This document shows, in pieces, positions 27,682-35,638 of a stretch of 64,000 nt of DNA (position 1 is its first letter; every line of letters begins with the position of its first letter). Position numbers and translations under genes: made by a program. Source of the stretch: Cyanobacteriota bacterium (GTDB lineage Bacteria; Cyanobacteriota; Cyanobacteriia; PCC-6307; Cyanobiaceae); the NCBI GenBank assembly GCA_026389335.1, contig JAPLIB010000088.1, positions 62,001 to 126,000 on the forward strand. The letters run 5' to 3'. The notes under the pieces were generated by a model that saw only the letters and a list, made by a program, of their open reading frames with translations, was not told the DNA's origin and ran no database searches.

Positions 27682-28500
27682 TCAGTATTCGATTCCGGCT
27701 TGGGCTTTCACCCCCTGTTCGCGGAAGGGGTGGCGCACCAGTTTCATCTCCGTCACCAGGTCGGCCCGCTCCAGCAGTGCCGCCGGGGCGCCGCGCCCCG
27801 TGAGTGCCACATGGGTGAGGGGCGGCCTGAGGTCCAGGCCCGCCAGCACCTGGTCGGGATCGAGGTAGCCGAGCTTGAGCGCCACGTTCACCTCATCGAG
27901 CACCACCAGCTTGCGATCGGCAGCGGCCAGATAGGAGAGGGATTGCTGCCAGGCTCGCTGCACCAGCTCCCGATCGCGATCGCGATCCTGGGTTTCCCAG
28001 GTGAAGCCCTCGCCCAGGGCATGCCAGTGAAGGGCTTCGCCAAACAGCTCCAGGGCCCGGGCCTCCCCCGGTTGCCAGCCCCCCTTGATGAACTGCACCA
28101 CCGCCACCTGCTCACCGTGGCCCAAGGTGCGCAGCACCAGGCCCAGGGCCGCTGTGGTTTTGCCCTTGCCCTCACCGGTGAACACCAGCACCAGCCCCTT
28201 CTCAAGAGTGCGTTCCCCCACTCGCTGGCGCTGCACCTCGCGGCGACGCTCCATCCGGCGGCGGTAGCCCTGCTGATCGGCCTCGGGAGCCAGGTCGCCA
28301 CCCATGCCGAGCTCCTGGGCGGCCTGGTCAAGATCTGTGCCGGCTGCCGCCACCACTTGTTCACCAGTTGTCGCCAGCGTCTCCGTGGCCAGCGGCTGCT
28401 GTGGCGGGCCGGAGCGTGGGGACAGGGTCACGGAAGATGGGCTGGGAGCGCTCACTCTGGCGGCCGCGGCGCCGCTTGGGGTGCTGGTTCTGGCGACCAA
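27682..28500 (-). CDS. cobO: Cob(I)yrinic acid a,c-diamide adenosyltransferase
   Basis: CobO attaches the adenosyl group to the corrinoid cobalt using ATP. The P-loop is FTGEGKGKTTAALGL near residue 108, followed by VVQFIKGGW and the Walker B-like VVLDEVNVAL. The final 190 residues match the family. The N-terminal 60 or so residues are Ala/Ser/Pro-rich and absent from typical enzymes. The open-frame start TTG 28500 may therefore be too early, and a start between 28350 and 28305 (ATG giving MGGDLAPEAD) would give a normal length. It lies 50 bases after the recombinase gene. Confidence 0.92.
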   Translation of the reverse strand: MVARTSTPSGAAAARVSAPSPSSVTLSPRSGPPQQPLATETLATTGEQVVAAAGTDLDQAAQELGMGGDLAPEADQQGYRRRMERRREVQRQRVGERTLEKGLVLVFTGEGKGKTTAALGLVLRTLGHGEQVAVVQFIKGGWQPGEARALELFGEALHWHALGEGFTWETQDRDRDRELVQRAWQQSLSYLAAADRKLVVLDEVNVALKLGYLDPDQVLAGLDLRPPLTHVALTGRGAPAALLERADLVTEMKLVRHPFREQGVKAQAGIEY

Positions 28501-28550
28501 TCCTTGCCGCAGGGCAGACCGATCAGGTCAGCCGCCTCCGGTCAGCCGGT

Positions 28551-30644
28551 TCAAGCCCCCCGCATCCGAGCCAGGGCGGCATCGACGGCCTGCTGCTGAT
28601 CGCGGCGGGTGATCCAGTGGTGATAGGTGCGGGTATGGATCGCCACCGAGTGGCCCATCATCCGCGCCGCCACCGTGTCGGGCAGGCCGATGTGGATTGT
28701 GCGTACCGCCCAGGCATGGCGGAGGTCGTAGGGGGTGATCGGCAGGTCGTAGCGGCGGAACTGCTCGGCCACCCGGCGCCCCACCTGCTGCAGGGTGGTA
28801 CGCCGCAGGTCGGTGGCCACGACGGGCAGGGCCCGGACTTCGCCGCCGAGCCGCTCCAGCTCGAAGCGCTCCACCCACTCCGGTTGGAAGGGCCAGACCT
28901 GATGTTCACCGGTCTTGCTGGTGGGCAACACCCTCAGCACCCGGTCGCCCCCTGGCGCCAGGGCGGAGAGATCCGAGAAAAACACCTCGTGATTGCGCAG
29001 GCCGTAGGTGGCCATCAGGCCATAGGCCAGACGCCAGCGTGGATTGGGGATGCGCTCCGCCAGCGCGAGAATGGCGCTGTCCAAGGGCAGTTGGCGGAAG
29101 CGGGCCACATGCAGTCCGTAGCCGCCGCTGCGCTCCCGCCAGTCCCCAGGCAGGGGGATCGCCCGGTGCGAGGCCAGGGCCGCCAGGGCGATGCCGCATT
29201 GCTGGCGGCTGCGACTGGCCAGCTCATAGCTCTCGAGCACCTGCAGCAGCAGGTCCTGGCAGAGCTCAGCGCGTTCCGGTGCCAGGCGCAGCAGCCGTCG
29301 CAGGTAGGGCCGGTAGGCCGCGCGCCAGGTGGAACGGCTGCCGGCCGGCTGGCGGCGGCGGCGGGGATCGGCGAAGAAGGCCAGCTCGAACGCCTCAAGC
29401 GCCGCCAGCAGGGAGGGCGCTGGTGGGGCGGCAGCGGCGGAAGCCTGGATTGGGCCGGCTGACACCGGGATTGGCCCTGGCTGCCCAGCCGTAGGCCGCC
29501 CAGCTAGGGCCAGCACTGCGGGCGAGGGCGCGGCCGCACTGGCCGCCGTTGCTGGCGCTGGCCCCTGGAGCCAGGCGAAGCTTCCCTCGGCGAGCTGCTG
29601 CAGCAGCAGGTGCAGGCGCGCTTCCGCCTCGAGCAGTCCGGCCGCACTGGCCGGCAGCCCCAGACTGAGCCGCTGGACCTTGACGCCGCCACTCCCACTC
29701 TCACTGCCGCTGCTGTTGTCACTGCCGCGGCGATAGGGGAGCGGTCCCCGCAGTCCCAGCCAGGGTCCCCGCCGCTCCAGGCGCAGGCGCAGCCCTGCCG
29801 CTTTCAAGGCAAGGTTGCGGGCGCGAAGCGAAGCGTCGATGGCGGCGACACCGCTGCTGCTGTCAACAAGCTCAACCTCAGCGAGGCCCGTTTCAGCGAG
29901 GCCAGCTTCGGTGAGACCAGTCTCATCAAGGCCCGCTTCAGCGAAGCCAGCCTCCTTCTTGCCAGCAACAGCGAGGTCAGCGGCAACGAGGTCGTGATGG
30001 ATGGTGCTGTCTTGGCGCGCGGTGTTGCCGTCGCCAACGCCATCTCCCCCCTGCTCCGGTTCGTGTCCTGGCGGCTGGATCCTGAGCTCGGGGTCCCATG
30101 GTGCCGGGTCAGCCCGCTGAGGGGCGCTGGACAGATTGGCGCCAGAGGGGGCAAGGCCAAGTGGTTCCTCAGCAAGCAGATCGATGGCAAGCGGCTCAAG
30201 ACCAGACCGGTCCTCACCAGGGGGATCAGCGGCTGATCGTTCAAGGCCCAGCCGGTCAGCTCCCGGCATTTCATGGCTCGAGGGTTCAGTCCTGGACTGG
30301 GCAGTTTTGGACTGGACAGTTGCGCATTGAAGAGTGCCAGATGGGGCCGTGCCTGTTGGTTCCGGACCCGTGGGTTGCAGACCAGTCGGTTGCAGGGCCG
30401 TCGGTTCCGTGCCGGCAGGAAGGTCGCCCCTTGCCGTGGTGCTGGCGCTGACGGTGGTGACGCCCATGACGCTCGCGATCGGGGTCCCGGCGCCATCCGC
30501 CCTGGCCGTCTCCTGGCTCGATCCACTCCGATCGCCCGGGTTCGGAGTGGGGAGCTCCTGGCAGCTGGCGCTCTGGTTGGGTGCGTCCGGCCTGTTCCCC
30601 GCCCCGTGGCTGTGCTCACTCGGGTCAGCCTGGCCACTGGCCAC
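28551..30644 (-). CDS. Tyrosine recombinase-like protein with long N-terminal extension
   Basis: The C-terminal half is a tyrosine site-specific recombinase. Catalytic residues by position are Arg550 in GLRNHEVF, Arg642 and His643 in YDLRHAW, His665 in MMGHS and nucleophile Tyr674 in TRTYHH. The first histidine of box II is replaced by Tyr639. Residues about 270-450 form a helical SAM-like DNA-binding part, beginning IDASLRARNLALKAAGLRLR. Everything before about residue 265 is low-complexity with five-residue periodicity and may be unconserved. The true start may lie near 29850, and none of the upstream starts is clearly best. The gene is not flanked by phage genes or att sites. It lies between hemH and cobO as in relatives, so it is probably a resident, possibly Xer-like protein. 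Confidence 0.78.
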   Translation of the reverse strand: MASGQADPSEHSHGAGNRPDAPNQSASCQELPTPNPGDRSGSSQETARADGAGTPIASVMGVTTVSASTTARGDLPAGTEPTALQPTGLQPTGPEPTGTAPSGTLQCATVQSKTAQSRTEPSSHEMPGADRLGLERSAADPPGEDRSGLEPLAIDLLAEEPLGLAPSGANLSSAPQRADPAPWDPELRIQPPGHEPEQGGDGVGDGNTARQDSTIHHDLVAADLAVAGKKEAGFAEAGLDETGLTEAGLAETGLAEVELVDSSSGVAAIDASLRARNLALKAAGLRLRLERRGPWLGLRGPLPYRRGSDNSSGSESGSGGVKVQRLSLGLPASAAGLLEAEARLHLLLQQLAEGSFAWLQGPAPATAASAAAPSPAVLALAGRPTAGQPGPIPVSAGPIQASAAAAPPAPSLLAALEAFELAFFADPRRRRQPAGSRSTWRAAYRPYLRRLLRLAPERAELCQDLLLQVLESYELASRSRQQCGIALAALASHRAIPLPGDWRERSGGYGLHVARFRQLPLDSAILALAERIPNPRWRLAYGLMATYGLRNHEVFFSDLSALAPGGDRVLRVLPTSKTGEHQVWPFQPEWVERFELERLGGEVRALPVVATDLRRTTLQQVGRRVAEQFRRYDLPITPYDLRHAWAVRTIHIGLPDTVAARMMGHSVAIHTRTYHHWITRRDQQQAVDAALARMRGA
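29871..29990. repeat. Eight degenerate 15-bp tandem units
   Basis: Eight consecutive 15-base units with a consensus near GCCMGYTTCAGCGAG. Units at 29886, 29901 and 29931 are the most alike. Read on the minus strand, in the recombinase frame, they give AGLDE/TGLTE-type five-residue repeats. Read on plus, they give ARFSE/ASFGE, a typical pentapeptide-repeat pattern. Both frames share codon boundaries. Confidence 0.75.
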
Positions 30645-30831
30645 CGGGCCAGCCCCTGCCTCAGCACCAATCCAAGTGCTGCTGCGGCAAGCGAAGGGAA
30701 TCGGGGCGGAATCGGCGCTCAGGATGGGCTTCAGGCACTCGGCCGGACCCTATCGATTCCGCTCGGCGGCGGCCAGGGGCAACACCTAGGTGGAAGGCGG
30801 CGTTACTCTTCGCGTTTTAAGGCGCTCAAGC

Positions 30832-32007
30832 ATGGCCAGGGTCGGCGTGCTGCTGCTGAACCTCGGCGGTCCGGAGCGAATTCAGGATGTGGGGCCGTTC
30901 CTCTACAACCTGTTTGCCGATCCGGAGATCATCCGGCTGCCGATCCCGGCGCTACAGAAACCTCTGGCCTGGTTGATCAGCACCCTGCGCAGCGGTAAAT
31001 CTCAGGCGGCCTACCGCTCGATCGGTGGCGGCTCGCCTCTGCGGCGGATCACCGAGCAGCAGGCGCGCGAACTGCAGAGCACCCTGCGGCAACGGGGAGT
31101 GGAGGCCACCAGCTACGTGGCCATGCGCTACTGGCATCCGTTCACCGAATCGGCGGTCGCTGACATCAAGGCCGATGGCATCGAGGAGGTGGTGGTGTTG
31201 CCCCTCTACCCCCACTTCTCGATCAGCACCAGTGGCTCCAGTTTCCGCGAGCTGCAGCGGCTGCGCCAGGCCGATCCGGCCTTCAGTGCCATGCCGATCC
31301 GCTGCATCCGCAGCTGGTTCGACCATCCCGGCTACATCGATGCCATGGCGGGCCTGGTTGCCCGGGAGATCGCAGCGGCCGAGTTCCCGGAACAGGCCCA
31401 TGTGTTTTTCAGCGCCCATGGGGTGCCCAAAAGCTATGTGGAGGAGGCGGGCGATCCCTATCAAGAGCAGATCCAGATCTGCAGCGAGCTGATCATGCAG
31501 CGCCTGCAGCAGCGGCTGGGGCACACCAACCCGCACACGCTCGCCTACCAGAGTCGGGTCGGCCCGGTGGAATGGCTCAGGCCTTACACCGAGGACGCCC
31601 TTGAGGAGTTGGGTGCGGCTGGCGTGAACGATCTGGTGGTGGTGCCGATCAGTTTTGTCAGCGAACACATCGAAACGCTCGAGGAAATCGACATCGAATA
31701 CCGGGAGATTGCCACCGAGGCCGGTGTGCGCCATTTCCTGCGGGTGCCAGCCCTCGACATCGATCCCACCTTCATCGCCGGTCTGGCCGATCTGGTGCAG
31801 CAGGCCCTGGCGGGCCCGGAGGTGAATCTGGACCAGGCGGCCGAGCTACCCACCAAGGTGAAGCTTTACCCCCAGGACAAGTGGGCCTGGGGTTGGAGCA
31901 ACAGTTCCGAGGTCTGGAACGGCCGCTTGGCCATGATCGGTTTTTCCGCTTTCCTGTTGGAGTTGCTCAGCGGTCGTGGCCCCCTGCATGCCATGGGCCT
32001 TCTCTGA
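30832..32007 (+). CDS. hemH: Ferrochelatase with C-terminal chlorophyll-binding-like helix
   Basis: HemH inserts iron into protoporphyrin IX to make protoheme. From ATG 30832 it has 391 residues: [16 protein letters not shown] at the N-terminus, [18 protein letters not shown] with the metal-site histidine near 190, and [14 protein letters not shown] near 275. The last 40 residues, after a linker, are [17 protein letters not shown], the CAB/HLIP motif (Glu, Asn, Arg) typical of cyanobacterial and plastid ferrochelatase, which ties the enzyme to membranes and pigment. It is divergent from the recombinase gene. Confidence 0.97.
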   Translation: MARVGVLLLNLGGPERIQDVGPFLYNLFADPEIIRLPIPALQKPLAWLISTLRSGKSQAAYRSIGGGSPLRRITEQQARELQSTLRQRGVEATSYVAMRYWHPFTESAVADIKADGIEEVVVLPLYPHFSISTSGSSFRELQRLRQADPAFSAMPIRCIRSWFDHPGYIDAMAGLVAREIAAAEFPEQAHVFFSAHGVPKSYVEEAGDPYQEQIQICSELIMQRLQQRLGHTNPHTLAYQSRVGPVEWLRPYTEDALEELGAAGVNDLVVVPISFVSEHIETLEEIDIEYREIATEAGVRHFLRVPALDIDPTFIAGLADLVQQALAGPEVNLDQAAELPTKVKLYPQDKWAWGWSNSSEVWNGRLAMIGFSAFLLELLSGRGPLHAMGLL

Positions 32008-32173
32008 TTTGGCCCTGTTCGGATTTTTCCCGTTGGCCGGGGCGCCGCGTGCTGAGCAGTCCCCTGGCCCCCAACGGCACCGAGGGGAGGCGGCCTGGCC
32101 GCCTTGGCAGCCGCCGGACCAGGAACTCGGCTTGAGCCAGTCGCTCTCGGACACGGCTGCTCCAGCTGATTTC

Positions 32174-32800
32174 TTGGCCATCCGGGCCTCCCGGGATCAG
32201 GCCATCAAGCCCGGGTCTGGCCCCTGGCCCTGCCGGTTGCTGGCCCTGGCGGCAGGCCTGTCGCTGGCCGTGCCGTCGCTGCCCGCCCAGGCCTTCAGCC
32301 CCAGCACCTGGTTGAGCGGCACCTTCCCGGTGGTCAGCTTCGCCGGCTTCACCAGTGGTTTCGGCATGCGCAGCCATCCCCTGGGCGGCGATCGCCGGCC
32401 TCACTACGGCGTCGATATCGCGGCCCCCCTCGGCTCAGTGGTGCGCAGCTGGTGGTCTGGCCGGGTGAGTGAGCTGATCCGCGATGGCGGCTGCGGCAAT
32501 GGCCTGGTGATCCGCTCCGGCGATTACGAACATATCTATTGCCATCTGGCTGGCACCGTTGCGGAGGGCGCCTACCGCAGTGGCGCCATCCGCCTGGGTC
32601 TGGGGCAGCCGGTACGCAGCGGTCAGTCGATCGCCCATGTGGGGCTCACGGGCAGCACCACCGGTCCCCATCTGCATTGGGGGATGCGGTTTCGCGGCCA
32701 GTGGCTGGATCCGGCCCGGATTCTGCGGGCCATGGCCAACAGCCGCCGCAGTCAACCCCTCGCCAGCGCTGGGCCCCCTAAGGTTGGTTCATTCCGCTGA
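32174..32800 (+). CDS. M23-family (LytM-like) exported metallopeptidase
   Basis: Predicted exported peptidoglycan endopeptidase of 208 residues. The start is taken as TTG 32174, which gives a good signal peptide: basic n-region, then LLALAAGLSLAVPSLPAQA. The open frame continues upstream over the hemH end but looks non-coding. Zinc ligands are in GMRSHP and HYGVDI (HxxxD), and HLHWG near 185. There is no extra LysM or SH3 domain. The active-site set is complete, unlike degenerate LytM activators such as EnvC, so it is probably catalytic. Confidence 0.85.
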   Translation: MAIRASRDQAIKPGSGPWPCRLLALAAGLSLAVPSLPAQAFSPSTWLSGTFPVVSFAGFTSGFGMRSHPLGGDRRPHYGVDIAAPLGSVVRSWWSGRVSELIRDGGCGNGLVIRSGDYEHIYCHLAGTVAEGAYRSGAIRLGLGQPVRSGQSIAHVGLTGSTTGPHLHWGMRFRGQWLDPARILRAMANSRRSQPLASAGPPKVGSFR

Positions 32801-32854
32801 AAGGGGCTTGCAGCTCCTTTTTGCCCGTTGGTTTCCCCCTCACCCTCCGCAGCC

Positions 32855-34759
32855 GTGACGCTCACGCCCCTCACTCCTGCCCAGACCGCCAACCGCCTCC
32901 ATGCGGTCAACGGTTCAAGCTCTCCCCACCTGGCTGGTCCCCAGGGCCTGGGTGGTGTGCAGCGGGTCAATGGCGCCTATGCCCTGATGGACGCCCTGCA
33001 CCGTCACGGGGTGAAGCACATCTTCGGCTACCCGGGCGGTGCGATTCTGCCGATCTACGACGAGCTCTACAAAGCTGAAGAGCGGGGTTGGCTGAAGCAC
33101 ATTCTGGTGCGCCACGAGCAGGGCGGCACCCACGCCGCCGATGCCTACGCCAGGGCCACTGGCCAGGTGGGCGTCTGCTTCGGCACCTCCGGTCCCGGTG
33201 CCACCAACCTGGTAACGGGCATTGCCACGGCCCAGATGGATTCGGTGCCCATGGTGGTGATCACCGGCCAGGTGCCGCGGGCGGCCATCGGCACGGATGC
33301 CTTCCAGGAAACCGACATCTTCGGCATCACCTTGCCGATCGTGAAACACTCCTGGGTCGTGCGGAACCCCGCCGACATCGGTCGCATCGTGGCCGAGGCC
33401 TTTCTGATCGCCGCCAGCGGCCGGCCGGGGCCGGTGCTGATCGATGTGCCCAAGGATGTGGGCACTGAAGAGTTCGATTACATCCCGGTGGAGCCAGGAA
33501 CGGCCGTACCCGCTGGCTTCGGTCATTCGCCCCTGCCCCATCCCGAGGCGATCGAAAAGGCTCTGGAGCTGATCCACCACTCCCATCGGCCCCTGCTGTA
33601 TGTGGGCGGCGGCAGCATCAGCTCTGGGGCCCATGAGGCCATCAAGGTGCTGGCCGAGCGTTTCCGGATTCCGGTCACCACCACCTTGATGGGCAAGGGA
33701 GCCTTTGACGAGCGCCATCCCCTGGCCCTCGGGATGCTGGGCATGCACGGCACGGCCTACGCCAACTTCGCCGTCACCGAGTGCGATCTGCTGATCGCCG
33801 CCGGAGCCCGCTTCGACGACCGGGTCACGGGGCGTCTTGACAGCTTTGCCCCCAGGGCCCGGGTGATTCACATCGACATCGATGCCGCCGAGGTGGGCAA
33901 GAACCGACTGCCGGAAGTACCGGTGGTTTCTGATGTCCGCACGGCCCTTGAAGCCCTGTTGCGGCTCTCCAGCGGCAACGATTCCGCCGGCCGCACCGAG
34001 TCCTGGCTGAAGCGGATTGAGGGCTGGAAACAGCACTACCCGCTGGTGGTGCCAGCCCCGGAGGGGGAGATTGCACCGCAGGAGGTAGTGGTGGCCCTGC
34101 GCCAACTCGCCCCTGGCGCCTTCTACACCACCGATGTGGGTCAGCACCAGATGTGGGCGGCTCAGTTCCTCAACACCGGCCCGCGCCGCTGGATCAGCAG
34201 TGCCGGCCTCGGCACCATGGGATTCGGCATGCCGGCCGCCATGGGCGTGCAGATGGCCTTCCCCGAAGAGCAGGTGATCTGCGTGGCCGGTGATGCCAGC
34301 ATCCTGATGAACATCCAGGAACTGGGCACCTTGGCCCAGTACCAGCTGCCGGTGAAGGTGGTGGTGATCAACAACGGTTGGCAGGGCATGGTGCGGCAGT
34401 GGCAGGAGAGCTTCTATGAAGAGCGCTATTCCAACTCCGAAATGACGGGCGGCATGCCCAACTTCCCGGCCCTTGCTGAATCCTTTGGCGTGCGTGGCTT
34501 CCGGATCACGGAACGTTCCGACCTCCTGCCCCGCCTGGCGGAAGCCCTGCTCCACCCTGGCCCGGCCTTCATCGATGTGAAGGTGCGGCGCAACGAAAAC
34601 TGTTATCCGATGGTGCCGCCCGGTGCCAGCAACGCCCAGATGGTGGGCCTGCCCAGCCATCCGGAACTGGCCATCGACACCGTGCGCCATTGCGGGGCCT
34701 GCGGTGCCACCACCGCCAGTGCCCATCTCTATTGCCCCAGTTGCGGTTCAAAACTCTGA
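32855..34759 (+). CDS. ilvB: Acetolactate synthase large subunit with C-terminal zinc ribbon
   Basis: ThDP-dependent first step of branched-chain amino acid synthesis. The N-terminal part has [15 protein letters not shown] and the catalytic glutamate in [11 protein letters not shown]. The ThDP-binding GDAS and NNGWQGMV lie near residue 490. GTG 32855 gives 634 residues; TTG 32828 is possible. The last 25 residues contain CGAC and CPSC separated by ten residues, a CxxC-x10-CxxC zinc-ribbon pattern not found in ordinary acetolactate synthase. The small regulatory subunit ilvH is not in the window. Confidence 0.95.
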   Translation: MTLTPLTPAQTANRLHAVNGSSSPHLAGPQGLGGVQRVNGAYALMDALHRHGVKHIFGYPGGAILPIYDELYKAEERGWLKHILVRHEQGGTHAADAYARATGQVGVCFGTSGPGATNLVTGIATAQMDSVPMVVITGQVPRAAIGTDAFQETDIFGITLPIVKHSWVVRNPADIGRIVAEAFLIAASGRPGPVLIDVPKDVGTEEFDYIPVEPGTAVPAGFGHSPLPHPEAIEKALELIHHSHRPLLYVGGGSISSGAHEAIKVLAERFRIPVTTTLMGKGAFDERHPLALGMLGMHGTAYANFAVTECDLLIAAGARFDDRVTGRLDSFAPRARVIHIDIDAAEVGKNRLPEVPVVSDVRTALEALLRLSSGNDSAGRTESWLKRIEGWKQHYPLVVPAPEGEIAPQEVVVALRQLAPGAFYTTDVGQHQMWAAQFLNTGPRRWISSAGLGTMGFGMPAAMGVQMAFPEEQVICVAGDASILMNIQELGTLAQYQLPVKVVVINNGWQGMVRQWQESFYEERYSNSEMTGGMPNFPALAESFGVRGFRITERSDLLPRLAEALLHPGPAFIDVKVRRNENCYPMVPPGASNAQMVGLPSHPELAIDTVRHCGACGATTASAHLYCPSCGSKL

Positions 34760-35139
34760 TCACCCCAATCTCGTCCTTATGGGTCCTGCTGCTGGTTCTG
34801 GTCATGGCCTGGCCCGGTGCGGCCTTGGCGGCTGAGGTGCTGCAGGTGCGCACGGCCACCCTGCTGCAGATCGGCGATCGCAATCGCAATTACGCCGTGG
34901 AGCTGGCCTGCATTGGCGTCGAGCCGGTTGATCAGGCCGCGGCCATGGTCTGGCTGCGCCAGGAACTGCCGCGCCGCACCCGGGTCAATCTGCGGCCGTT
35001 GGGAGAGCATGACGGCTTGCTGCTGGCCAAGGTGAGCCGGCTGGCTGGGGAGGCGGACATGGGCAGCGGTCTGATCGCCGCCGGTCTGGCCCATTCAGAC
35101 AGCAACCTGCCAGCCTGCAGCGCCTTGGCGCCGAGCTGA
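34741..35139 (+). CDS. Secreted SNase-like small protein
   Basis: A 132-residue protein whose start at TTG 34741 overlaps the end of ilvB. An N-terminal hydrophobic stretch ([19 protein letters not shown]) looks like a signal peptide with an AxA-type cleavage site. The mature part ([20 protein letters not shown], then [13 protein letters not shown]) resembles the OB-like staphylococcal nuclease fold, which would make it an SNase-like protein. The catalytic Arg/Glu set is not clearly complete, so activity is uncertain. It overlaps the next gene by one base. Confidence 0.65.
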   Translation: MRFKTLITPISSLWVLLLVLVMAWPGAALAAEVLQVRTATLLQIGDRNRNYAVELACIGVEPVDQAAAMVWLRQELPRRTRVNLRPLGEHDGLLLAKVSRLAGEADMGSGLIAAGLAHSDSNLPACSALAPS

Positions 35140-35357
35140 TGGGCCTCAATCGCACCGCCAAGGGCATCGTGCTGGTGCCCACTCTGTTGCTGGGAGGTGC
35201 TTTTCTGGCCGCTGGCAGCTGGCTCGATGGCCCCGCCGCCAGCAATCGGGGGCTGGCGATCAGCCTGGGCGCGATCCTGATGGGGGCCGGCCTGCTGGCC
35301 CAGCTGTTGCCTGAGCAGCCGCCCGAGGCGGAGGAAGAGGGCCCCCCTGGCCGCTGA
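35139..35357 (+). CDS. Small two-helix membrane protein
   Basis: A 72-residue protein whose ATG shares one base with the previous stop (TGATG), so translation is probably coupled. Two hydrophobic helices (KGIVLVPTLLLGGAFLAAG and AISLGAILMGAGLLAQLL) are followed by an acidic tail EAEEEGPPGR. Function is unknown. It resembles small cyanobacterial two-helix families such as DUF3188, but I cannot confirm that. Confidence 0.65.
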   Translation: MGLNRTAKGIVLVPTLLLGGAFLAAGSWLDGPAASNRGLAISLGAILMGAGLLAQLLPEQPPEAEEEGPPGR

Positions 35358-35638
35358 GGCCCCGGTGTTGATCGGTGGCCTTGGCCCATTTGGGTATTCA
35401 CTACGGCGGCTTGCTAAAGGAAACGGCCATCCCAGGCAGCGGTTGGCTGTTTGGCTGGGGGCGATGGCACCGAGACGATTGGCGCTGGTATCGCGGTGAT
35501 GGTGCTCCGTCGCGAAGCGACCGAGCCGGCTGCCCAGCCCCGGAGCGAACTGGCGCCACCATCCATGCCGGAGAGTCACAAGCCTGAACCGCTGCCGGCC
35601 GGCGGGATCAGAGTTCAGCCAGTGATCGCGGCCCCACC

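Noticed and set aside
28538-28560. GGTTCAAGCCCC, another T-loop-like string
   Set aside because: The sides do not pair, and the site lies at the end of the recombinase gene.
29610-30236. Plus-strand frame containing pentapeptide-like repeats
   Set aside because: It overlaps the conserved part of the recombinase on the other strand and has no clear start signal. Kept only as a repeat finding.
28551-30644. Prophage or integrative element around the recombinase
   Set aside because: No tRNA, att-like direct repeats, capsid or other phage genes are nearby, and the flanking order is the ordinary chromosomal one.
32915-34726. A 603-codon minus-strand open frame
   Set aside because: It mirrors ilvB, which has all the expected motifs; the antisense protein is His/Gly-rich noise.
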